From Pythium myriotylum (taxonomy: Eukaryota; Oomycota; Peronosporomycetes; Pythiales; Pythiaceae), in NCBI GenBank assembly GCA_023091665.1, contig JALJCQ010000001.1:992001-1056000 (forward strand): a DNA stretch of 64,000 bases. The letters are read 5' to 3'. The translations under genes and the position numbers were made by a program. The notes beneath the pieces were generated by a model. That model worked only from the letters and a program-made list of their open reading frames with translations, was not told the origin of the DNA and did not search any database. Below are positions 1 through 7,587 of this stretch, in pieces (within the stretch, counting starts at the first letter, position 1; every line of letters begins with the position of its first letter).

Positions 1-120
1 AATTATGCGCCAAAGGTCGGTACGATAGTAATGATCAAGAAAGCGCTCGAGATGGAAAGATGCGAGCTTTTAATTTTGTTTTATCTTATTGTTTTGCTTT
101 CGCTCCAATTTCTTCAGTAC

Positions 121-414
121 TCAGTTTTGCCCGATGGGCTTGACAACTGTGCAGTGTGACATAGTTGTTCCCCACACCGTATCGCCACACGTCCATTGTT
201 TCTTTGGATTAGTGCAGCACTCAGTGATCTTGAAGCACTCGCGTTCACATTCCTTTTTGGTGTTGAGCCAGCGCTTGTTCCCACACCGCCACATGTTTAT
301 GCCCGGCGTACACTCTTGCATGTTGCAGTGCTTCTCAACCGGTCCGCTACATTCAAGCGCGGAAGAGGTAGACTTGAAGGCGAAAGCGCACAGAGCGATG
401 AGAAAAAGCTTCAT
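121..414 (-). CDS. Small secreted ten-cysteine protein, copy 1
   Basis: A 97-residue protein with a clear N-terminal signal peptide (start MKLFLIALCAF, likely cut near SSA-LEC) followed by a mature chain of about 77 residues with ten cysteines, including an adjacent pair; this predicts up to five disulfides and an extracellular location. It is one of three homologues in the window (others at 4540 and 12574) that share the cysteine order, the C-terminal PIGQ/AIGQ ending and their promoter and downstream sequences. No known domain is recognised. Small cysteine-rich secreted proteins of oomycetes are often apoplastic effectors, but nothing in the sequence proves such a role. The start is the only Met before the hydrophobic stretch. 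It lies beside repeats, unlike the housekeeping genes after 15.6 kb. Confidence 0.85.
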   Translation of the reverse strand: MKLFLIALCAFAFKSTSSALECSGPVEKHCNMQECTPGINMWRCGNKRWLNTKKECERECFKITECCTNPKKQWTCGDTVWGTTMSHCTVVKPIGQN

Positions 415-457
415 TCTGTTTTGTCCAGAGAGTAGATTGCTTCAGTCGTTGATGGTA

Positions 458-472
458 GAAAGCTGAATGAGC
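458..472 (-). promoter_or_regulatory. Oomycete-type initiator of secreted protein copy 1
   Basis: On the minus strand this reads GCTCATTCAGCTTTC, 44 bases before the ATG. It matches the oomycete initiator core (GCTCATTY followed by a T-rich flank) and is present at the equivalent place in the other two copies. Confidence 0.6.
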
Positions 473-506
473 TGTTTGGCGTTGGACGCGATGCGGGCGC
501 TATGCC

Positions 507-530
507 GCCAGTTCCAGTCGGGCTACATAT
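507..530 (-). promoter_or_regulatory. Conserved upstream element shared by the three secreted-protein genes
   Basis: A 24-bp stretch containing CCCGACTGGAACTGGC on the minus strand lies 35 bases upstream of the initiator. The same stretch is at 4427-4450 (one block, two differences) and 12462-12484 (one base shorter, a few differences). It may be a transcription-factor site or simply conserved by recent duplication. Confidence 0.45.
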
Positions 531-1227
531 GGAAAACCTTCTTTAATCACTTATCCTGGAGTTTCGTGGATACTAGTAAGCCTTTGCAAGAGGCTGCCGC
601 GGTTTGGACAGACAAAATCTGCCAGGTACTTTCATTGCATCCGGCTTGAATGCTTATCCCAACCTTCCCGACAAAGATGTTGGCTTTGACACTCATCAGC
701 TATTCTTCAGTGGTCAGGACTTTTCCGAACTCGCGATGGTGAAAAAGGAAATCAGAATGTTGTGGCAGAAAGAGTTTTGTAGAATTTACGATCTGTTACT
801 GCCATCGCATCCATCTAATGATCTCCACGGCGTTCGCTCACATACAGCATGACCATCATCTAATGCTAGAAATTTGTGGTGGGTGGTTCAATATGGTGAC
901 TTGAAAACACAAATTAGAACCGGATCGCCAATCTTGTGGTGAGAGCAACAGACTTGAAGAGTCTGTATTGTCTGTGCTGTCGGTGGCGACTCCCCGAAAC
1001 GGCTGAGGTGTTACATGGGTGCATGTACTGCCCGTAGCTATTCGGCTTTCTTGGCGAGCATCAACAGCTTACGTTGTTATGGAGCTTCAACTCACTGTAG
1101 AATTGAAGCTCAATTGCATGAAGACGAGTTTCAGTAGATTGAAAGTTACAAGTCATTAATTAAGGACAGATTAAGCAGCCGAGGGCACGACGAGACCCGT
1201 ACCAGTACGCTGACACTACCAGGCGAG
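531..1227. other. Intergenic stretch without a recognisable gene
   Basis: Only short frames are present. The block 631-649 (TTCATTGCATCCGGCTTGA) is repeated in reverse complement upstream of secreted-protein copy 3 (12288-12306), so duplication of that gene included distal upstream DNA. Nothing else is recognised. Confidence 0.6.
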
Positions 1228-1345
1228 CAGAACTCTAGCGTCACTGCGCAGCTTCAACCCCTGGACTTTACTCGAGAATCCGAGATTGTGTGTGGATGCA
1301 GTGCACGAAAAAAAAATTGGCACAAGGCATGCTGACAGCGCGGCC
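1228..1345. repeat. Dispersed repeat, copy A
   Basis: About 110 bases from TCTAGCGTCACTG through CATGCTGACAGCGCGG are closely repeated at about 5262-5360, in the same orientation. The copy ends about 30 bases before the left LTR of the neighbouring element. Family unknown; probably the end of an old mobile element. Confidence 0.6.
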
Positions 1346-1373
1346 AATCTCGTGGATCTACCGTGGACAGGCA

Positions 1374-1728
1374 TGTAGTATGCCTCCGTCGAATAGTCGG
1401 GTAGGAACACCGTCGTGGGAGCTGGAACTCCCAAAGCACACCAACGTTTACTTGCGTGGTTTAGAGCTAATTCAACTCTCTGTCTTTTCTTCCCTTCTCC
1501 ATCCTCCCACCGTGCAGTGCATGGTAGTCCAGGGGATATGGTGGGATGAGACCTTGCGGCCTCGAGTTCTATTCTGGGCTGCGTCCTAGCAGCCGCCACT
1601 CCGACCTCAGATAGTGTCGGGTGGTTCTCGTCCTCTGAGGGCGAGAGTAAAGCTGAGAAATGGGTCAGTATGACCCAATAGTATCCAGATTTATCTGGTT
1701 ATACTTCAAGGCACCATGATGAGTCTCG
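1374..1728 (-). repeat. Long terminal repeat (3' LTR in minus-strand sense)
   Basis: Identical by eye to 2937-3291 at a constant offset of 1563 bases with no gaps. Frames inside it are incidental. Confidence 0.75.
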
Positions 1729-1822
1729 CGAGAGTTACAGCCATGGGGATTGCGCAGCCTTTGGCTCGCGTATCGAGAAATTGTGTCGCCACAACCACGT
1801 CTCCTCTCATTCGGAGGAGGTT

Positions 1823-2003
1823 GCACCCAGCGGTGCCCACATCAAGCTGCACAATAGCAGCAGAATGCACCCAGCGGTGCCCACATCAAGCTGCACAATA
1901 GCAGCAAAGCAACTCGCATTTGCGAGCGCCCGTACCCAGCGGTACCCACATCAAGCTGCACAATAGCAGCAGAATGCACCCAGCGGTGCCCACGTCAAAG
2001 CAC
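1823..2003. repeat. 44-bp minisatellite, about four units
   Basis: Units start at 1823, 1867, 1932 and 1976, each beginning G(C/T)ACCCAGCGGT(G/A)CCCAC. Units 1 and 2 are contiguous, a short different stretch (about 20 bases) precedes unit 3, and unit 4 is truncated. It lies inside the LTR element between gag and the left LTR. Confidence 0.8.
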
Positions 2004-2056
2004 ACGACTTGCATGCTGAAAAGAGCATTCATTCACCCATGCTGCCTTGGCGCCCG

Positions 2057-2853
2057 TCACGATCTTGAGTGAGCAGTCTGTGTCGACCACTGTCGTCGTC
2101 GGGTCGACCAAAGGCGCGTCTTAGTTTCTTCGTCCGCAGTAGGGCAGTCGTTCACATGATGTTCTCCTTGGCAGTGGTAGCACTCGATTAAGCGAACTCG
2201 CTTCTGTCCCGCTACCTGCCTGGCCCGTTGAGGAGACGCGTTCACCTCCAACTTGACTGCTTGTAGAAGGTAGTCGGCTTAGTCTTCGCATCCGGATCCG
2301 TGAAACGGATTGCGTTCTCCACGGCATCGTGAAGTGCCTTGGGCGATAGTCGCGCCCGCAGCTGCGTACACTTCTCTTTCGACCCTTGAGCTGTCTCGAA
2401 GACGCTCACTAGACCATGTTGCGAGATGATGTCGTCACACTTGCCAAAATACTTTATCACCCTTGCCTTGACGTCGCTCTCATGTAAATCCATGTGCAGA
2501 AGTCGTTCAAACAGCGCGTCGACGTCAGGCAGCGTGTCATTCTTGATCCCGCGCACCATCTCTAGGAGTTTCTCGTTCAGTTCTCCTTCCGAGATCTCCT
2601 CCACCGTCGTCCCCCACTCGTATTTGCATAATGTTTCTAGCACCCTCCGATCCATGGTGCTCTTCACGGGCACGAGCAGGGCCGAGGCATCTTCTTTGGT
2701 TGAAGCGCAGCGTGTCGCGACTTGATCTTCATATTCTGTGCGTCGCTTGCGCCACTCGACCAGTGCATCATGCGAGATGTCATCCAGCCTTGGGGGAGCC
2801 AGGGGAACAAACAGCACTACCCCCGAAGCCTTCACCTTGGTCCCCTTGGCCAT
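2057..2853 (-). pseudogene. Retroelement gag with zinc knuckle, frameshifted
   Basis: The first part (2853-2242, 203 residues, starting MAKGTKVKASG) resembles the capsid region of oomycete LTR-element Gag proteins: a charged helical sequence with a W-R-K-R-R-x-E-Y segment near residue 35. The frame stops just as the adjacent frame (2251-2057) begins, and that second frame carries a C-x2-C-x3-H-x4-C zinc knuckle (CYHCQGEHHVNDC), one residue shorter than the classical CCHC spacing. The two parts are therefore separated by a frameshift; programmed shifting is possible but no slippery site was identified. Nothing that looks like protease or polymerase follows. Confidence 0.65.
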
Positions 2854-2936
2854 AGTTCTTCGCGGACTTGAACTTTATCAAGCCCCTCCTGCTTCCAGAG
2901 TCCTCGTGCGGTAAGCACCACAGCTAAAGAATTCTT

Positions 2937-3291
2937 TGTAGTATGCCTCCGTCGAATAGTCGGGTAGGAACACCGTCGTGGGAGCTGGAACTCCCAAAGC
3001 ACACCAACGTTTACTTGCGTGGTTTAGAGCTAATTCAACTCTCTGTCTTTTCTTCCCTTCTCCATCCTCCCACCGTGCAGTGCATGGTAGTCCAGGGGAT
3101 ATGGTGGGATGAGACCTTGCGGCCTCGAGTTCTATTCTGGGCTGCGTCCTAGCAGCCGCCACTCCGACCTCAGATAGTGTCGGGTGGTTCTCGTCCTCTG
3201 AGGGCGAGAGTAAAGCTGAGAAATGGGTCAGTATGACCCAATAGTATCCAGATTTATCTGGTTATACTTCAAGGCACCATGATGAGTCTCG
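2937..3291 (-). repeat. Long terminal repeat (5' LTR in minus-strand sense)
   Basis: Second member of the LTR pair; see 1374-1728. Confidence 0.75.
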
Positions 3292-3997
3292 GGATCTAGT
3301 CAGCTTGCCTTGATAGTAAACCTCGCCTTGCATTACTACGGGGAAGTCCCGGCGAACGTCAATGGCGATGCAGAGGCGAATCGGGAGAGAATGTGGAGGT
3401 AGTACCCTAGTAAGCAAGAAAGGAGATTTACTAAGAATGCGAGCTGACTGGATCTAGTGACTTCCATCCAAGATCCACGGGAGACCCACGATCAATCTTC
3501 AAGTGTATTGCCTTCACCTCATGGAGTAGGCGGTCCACTTTTTATTTGTGCTTACAAGCGGACATTGTGAGCCACCCGCCGAAAATTTCTAGCTGGTGGT
3601 CAAGACGCTAGTGAGATAACGCCACGGAGATCGCCAACGGATGTGGTGGCAGCAAGGGGTTGTAAATCTTACTACGAGTTCCTGTCGCCACAATTTCCCT
3701 TACACTTCCACCATATTGGGATTTCGGAAAAGTTCTGGCCACTCAAGATAACCACATGACTAACAAAGCCAACGTATTCGAGGAGGTAGGCGTTTGCGCT
3801 CAAGCTGGGTGCAATGAGAGGGAGTGACAAATGTTTTTAGCGAAAAGCGAAATTACGCGTCCAACGCTGTATGAGTCCTGTGGGTGATAAAGTGGGCGCG
3901 CAATTTTGCCCCGGCAGACTCTTGCAAAGGCTTTGTAGTAGCCACAAAGGTGTTGGATAAACTCATCCTACAACTTTGTGGGTACACTGCTATGCCC
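3292..3997. other. Intergenic stretch without a recognisable gene
   Basis: No frame with protein-like composition. Around 3910-3975 the sequence (CGGCAGACTCTTGCAAAGGC and following) resembles DNA upstream of secreted-protein copy 1, so it is probably the distal upstream part of copy 2. Confidence 0.5.
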
Positions 3998-4353
3998 TGC
4001 ACTAATGCCCCTCGGCTACGGCCTCTGTACGCCGTGGCGCGACGCCTAGCCGATGAATTACGTGTCAGGCATTGACACCACCATCTCCGCGCCTTCAATA
4101 AGATGGCCGACCACGCGGCCAACGTCGCGATGGACTCGAAGCGAAGTGTCCAAGGACTGCACTCCCACGTGTGGCCACACCACGACCAGCTGGACCAGCT
4201 GCTCGCGACCGACTTCCAGGAATGGCAGTCGAGATATCTACTCCGCGACTCTCCGCGGTAGGAAACAGGGTCGCTAGACCCGGCTATAGGATTCATTCAT
4301 AATTAGTGCGATCCAATAGACCTCACCTTCAAAGTCAAAAATGCACTAATGCC
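3998..4353 (+). mobile_element. Short LINE fragment between 12-bp direct repeats
   Basis: TGCACTAATGCC occurs at 3998-4009 and again at 4342-4353. The 332 bases between them encode, with a frameshift, the end of a plus-strand RNase H domain: ARRLADELRVRH near 4040 and FNKMADHAANVAMD near 4098, similar to the RNase H of the LINE at 5621-6788. The arrangement fits a severely 5'-truncated LINE inserted about 200 bases upstream of secreted-protein copy 2, with the 12-mer as target-site duplication. A simple-sequence tail like that of the 5.6-kb element is not evident, so this is less certain. Confidence 0.5.
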
Positions 4354-4426
4354 AGCAAAGGCTTTCTGTTGTTCATGATAGCAGCCGTAAGGTTTGTAGA
4401 ATTCGCGATTACCGTAGTTGGTTGCC

Positions 4427-4450
4427 ATATGCAACCCGACTGGAACTGGC
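4427..4450 (+). promoter_or_regulatory. Conserved upstream element, copy 2
   Basis: Contains CCCGACTGGAACTGGC; ends 32 bases before the initiator. See 507-530 for the family. Confidence 0.45.
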
Positions 4451-4481
4451 AGCACAGGGCCCGCATTCCTAAGACCAGAGA

Positions 4482-4496
4482 GCTCATTCAGTTTTC
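4482..4496 (+). promoter_or_regulatory. Oomycete-type initiator of secreted protein copy 2
   Basis: GCTCATTCAGTTTTC, 58 bases before the chosen ATG at 4540. Its position supports starting translation at 4540 rather than at upstream in-frame codons. Confidence 0.6.
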
Positions 4497-4539
4497 TACC
4501 ATCAACAACTCAAGCCATCCCTTCACTGGAACAAAAAGA

Positions 4540-4839
4540 ATGAAGCTTTTCCTCATCGGTCTCTACACTATCGCATTGACGTCTACCTCTTCCGCGCTTC
4601 AATGCCGCGATCCACTGGCTCAGAAGTTTTGCAAGATGCAAGCCTGTACGAAGGACGGACGGATGTGGCTATGTGGACGCAAAACCTGGCACAACACCCA
4701 AGCCGAATGCGAACGTGTGTGTTTCAAGTTCACCGAGTGCTGCACTAATCCACAGAATCAATGGACATGTGGCCACACAGAGTGGGCAAGATTTACGACA
4801 GGAGAGTGTTTTAACATCAAGCCTATCGGACAAAGCTAA
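4540..4839 (+). CDS. Small secreted ten-cysteine protein, copy 2
   Basis: A 99-residue protein with signal peptide MKLFLIGLYTIALTS and ten cysteines in the mature part, in the same order as the copies at 121 and 12574. The open frame extends upstream to 4306, but only the ATG at 4540 gives a signal peptide and lies just downstream of the initiator, so it was chosen. The mature sequence has changed more than the first eight residues of the signal. Its 3' flank resembles that of copy 3 (shared GAACAAAAG and a TTCCAGCGA block). Function unknown; likely extracellular. A LINE fragment sits just upstream. Confidence 0.85.
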   Translation: MKLFLIGLYTIALTSTSSALQCRDPLAQKFCKMQACTKDGRMWLCGRKTWHNTQAECERVCFKFTECCTNPQNQWTCGHTEWARFTTGECFNIKPIGQS

Positions 4840-5159
4840 GCGGTAGTGTGTAGCCGTGTCGTGATGATGAAAGTTGGAGTCTATTGCGTTACGTCTGTGC
4901 GAACAGCTATAGCTAGGAATAGTAGCCGTGTCGTGAGAACAAAAGATTCGAGTGGGAGCAGAGGTAGTGCTTCCAGCGACAATACGAGAGGATAAATCAA
5001 ATGAATTGGACTCGCACCACTCCATCTCGATCTCTAGACGATTACTAGCACATTGATGCGCCCATCGGTGTTGAATTTTCGTTGTTCTCGTTGAGCGTCG
5101 AGATCAAAACGTTGGATTGCGGCAAATACATTTTCTTGTCGAGCTGTGGCCACGACAGC
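4840..5159. other. Downstream flank of copy 2
   Basis: GTAGCCGTGTCGTGA occurs twice (about 4851 and 4922). Part of the stretch matches the 3' flank of copy 3. No gene recognised. Confidence 0.5.
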
Positions 5160-5249
5160 ATCGCCACCTTCGCGATTTTCTAGGTGTGGAAGTTGGAGGC
5201 GCCGCACAACCTCCAACTTCCACATCGAAAAGATCGCGAAGACGGCGAT
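5160..5249. repeat. Long inverted repeat (40-nt arms, 10-nt loop)
   Basis: Arms 5160-5199 and 5210-5249 pair at 34 of 40 positions, with a perfect 15-bp stem (TGTGGAAGTTGGAGG) next to the loop CGCCGCACAA. It could extrude as a cruciform or, if transcribed, form a stable hairpin. Confidence 0.85.
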
Positions 5250-5250
5250 G

Positions 5251-5270
5251 AGTGACGCTAGAGCGTCACT
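5251..5270. repeat. Palindrome with 9-bp arms
   Basis: AGTGACGCT, two bases, then AGCGTCACT. It follows the long inverted repeat almost directly, and its right half begins dispersed repeat copy B. Confidence 0.8.
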
Positions 5271-5360
5271 GTGCAGCTTCAACCCCTAAACTTCACTGGA
5301 GATTCCGAGATTGTGTGGATGAAGTGCACTAGTTGGCGCAAGGCATGCTGACAGCGCGGT
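5262..5360. repeat. Dispersed repeat, copy B
   Basis: Matches 1228-1345 closely (AGCTTCAACCCC, GAGATTGTGTGGATG, AAGGCATGCTGACAGCGCGG in the same order). Confidence 0.6.
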
Positions 5361-5620
5361 CGACCACGACACGGACACCAAACGCAATGTCCAAAGGGTT
5401 GACATTTGGAGCACCACCCCAGCTGGGGGCTCACCTGGCTTTAGACTTTCACGGGTGGCAATTGCGCTATCTCCGCTGCGATTCATCGCGGCAGTTCAAT
5501 GTGGTACTACACCTCGGTACAGGCTTCATCGATTGCGATACTATAGATCCCACCAACCGAACACAACTACCATCACCAAGAGCTGACACGGAGATGCTCC
5601 CACGTTTCTTCCGCGTGCTG

Positions 5621-6788
5621 TGACCCGAGTAGGGTGATGATGATGATGATGCAGGTGGAGTCTATTGAGTTCAACTATGTGAATCCTAATAGCTGGGAGC
5701 TTAGCGGGTATCGACCTAGAGGGGTCAACGGGGAGGCCTGTTATTGGCCACCACGGACGTAGGTCGTTGGCTAGCAGGGCGGGAAGATCAGTATGACCTT
5801 CGGGGTTCGTAGGGTGGTTGACTTGGGCACTGTGTCGTGAGTCCATGGCCAGGTTAGCCATTGCATCAGCCATCCGGTTATGTGCACGAGCTTGATGGAT
5901 CCACCTCTGGATGCCAAGGCGATCTGCGAGCTGACGTGCGCGGTTATAGCTGACCAGAAGTTTTGAGTTGCGCGGTGGTCTGTGTTCTCGCATCTGACGC
6001 AAAACGAGGGCACTGTCACCGATTACTTGGAGAGAGGAAAAACCAAGCGAATGAGCCTTGCGGAGCCCAACAAGCAGGCCTTGATATTCAGCTTGATTGT
6101 TTGTCATTCGTGGTGACGCGAGACTGGTCGCAGCACTCCAGATGATCTCTGCCGCGCCTGAGTGGGGAGCGGCTCGAACCAGTACTGCCCCAGCCCCACC
6201 TGGGCCTGGGTTTCCACGGGAGCCTCCGTCGAAAAATAGGAGATGCATCACGCGGTCTTGTATCTGTACCGGCGGGGGAAACTCGAGGGAACTGCGGAAG
6301 ACAGTTCTGAGGTCGCCAACTAGCGCCGCGTGCCACTCTGGTCGGTTGCGGTCCGCCATGAACCTGAAGTTGAGCGTCTTCAAGACCCGATGACAAGAGG
6401 CGTCGTGAAGAACCGCAGCATTGTCAAAAGTCCAGGGGTTATCCCCATATGATTGCTTAGACCTCCACGTAGCAAGGAACACCAGCGTCTCAAGTACGAG
6501 CTGCTGCCACACAGCTTGTAGAACTGGGAACGGGTCCGCCGCGGCGCCGAGTTCTTGATTGCGGCTCCGGTGAAGCGTTGCTAGGTCCCAGATCTTGGGC
6601 GGCGTAGAAGACAGACGTAGACTGAAGACGTCTGAGAGAAACTGCGTGGTTGTGGAGGCTGCTCGATCGTGCCAGAGGCCGAAGCGTTGCCACCAAGCCC
6701 GGACAGTATTCCAGAGTCGTTGTGCTGCTGAGCACTGCCAGACGATATGGTAGGTGGAACCTCCCTCGAACCCTGACCCGAGTAGGGT
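5621..6788 (-). mobile_element. 5'-truncated LINE insertion with 15-bp target-site duplication
   Basis: TGACCCGAGTAGGGT occurs at 5621-5635 and 6774-6788. The 1138 bases between are a minus-strand LINE 3' end: part of a zinc-finger segment after the reverse transcriptase, an RNase H domain, a 3' untranslated region and a (CAT)n tail that directly abuts the target-site copy. Tail next to the duplication plus 5' truncation is the signature of target-primed reverse transcription. The perfect duplication suggests a fairly recent insertion. Relatives of the 3' part occur near 7163-7300, 10551-11130 and 11466. Confidence 0.85.
5636..6773 (-). pseudogene. LINE ORF2 C-terminal fragment: zf-RVT and RNase H
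   Basis: The open frame (5541-6797, 418 codons) is a chimera. Its first eight residues and its end come from host DNA on each side of the insertion, and its polyhistidine run is the translated CAT tail. The middle carries a YHIVWQCSAAQRLW segment typical of the zinc-finger region after LINE reverse transcriptase, then RNase HI with FDGGSRGNPGPGGAG (first Asp), NNQAEYQGL (Glu), VIGDSAL (Asp) and HNRMADAMAN (last Asp). All four acidic residues are intact, but endonuclease and reverse transcriptase are missing, so the copy is dead. Confidence 0.85.
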
Positions 6789-7587
6789 ACATTCCACTCT
6801 TTACCAATACATTACAAGATCAACGACAAAAACTGATTGCCACCCTCCGCTCAACAGCCTCCCAATATTTTCTGACCCTTGTCCAGAGGCGATCACAACC
6901 GCAGGGGTACCAACGCCAGGAATCGGGTTGAAACCGGGTTTTATAGCAAAGTTGAACCGTGGTAAGTAATTCAGGGACGCATAGAACTCCAGCAGTTTGA
7001 GTACATTAATTGCGCTGGACGGACTACACCTTCATCATCGTCATTATGGTTCTCATCCAGCGGCCAGCAAAACATGTTTCACCGCCGGTCAACCGTATGA
7101 CTGATGCAGCAGCCAACTTCGCGATGGACGAGCAGTCAAGTCTTACCCTCCATCAATCTAGATGACGATGATGCAAATGAAGTCTACTGAGTTCAACTAG
7201 TGAATCCTAATAGCTTGTGGGGGCTACGATCAAGTGGCCTACGAGAGCTCAACGTGGGGTGCCTGAGAAGGCCTCCACGGGAAAAGAGTTGGTTTCCACG
7301 TGCAAAGAGTGGAAAACCACGTACCATAACCGGTATCAGAAAATACCGGTAAGAACCGATGAATCAGAGTTTCACCGAGTGCTTAAAGAACCATCTGCCC
7401 ATATAGAAACCATATGTTTTTGCATCTCGCCACCCCACGAACACCAAAGACACCCCACAAGAGCCCATTTCCGTTCATTTGCCAAGAGCAATTATATCGC
7501 CACCGGCTATTTTTTTTTTTTTGCAAGATAGAGAGTATATGAGCGTTATACAAATGAACACGATCTAGTATGTAGAATGTATGAAAG
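6789..7587. other. Mosaic of LINE relics, no host gene
   Basis: Near 7090-7165 the plus strand holds an RNase H end relic (MTDAAANFAMD). From about 7163, GATGACGATGATGC and following, to AGGCCTCCACGG near 7278, is a copy of the 3' untranslated end of the 5.6-kb LINE on the minus strand. A poly-T run lies at 7511-7521. CCGGTAT-type palindromic motifs occur around 7330-7355. No coding gene recognised. Confidence 0.55.

Larger units (their letters stand above)
1374..3291 (-). mobile_element. Gag-only LTR retrotransposon (non-autonomous), 1918 bp
   Basis: Two 355-bp direct repeats (1374-1728 and 2937-3291) that I read as identical flank a 1208-bp interior containing a gag-like frame on the minus strand and a zinc-knuckle sequence. 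No protease, reverse transcriptase, RNase H or integrase is present, so it could move only with proteins supplied elsewhere (TRIM/LARD-like). Identical LTRs argue for a recent insertion or gene conversion, although gag is already frameshifted. On the minus strand the LTR ends ...TACTACA, but the other end (CGAGACTC) lacks the usual TG, and the five bases flanking the element (AGGCA / GGATC) do not form a target-site duplication. Superfamily (Gypsy or Copia) cannot be assigned. Confidence 0.72.

Noticed and set aside
1216..1599. A 127-codon minus-strand frame and its near copy at 2878-3162
   Set aside because: Both lie mainly inside the LTRs; the shared sequence is repeat DNA, not two related genes.
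5541..6797. A 418-codon frame as a host RNase H gene with a His tag-like run
   Set aside because: The first residues and the end are host DNA, the middle is a truncated LINE, and the His run is the translated tail.
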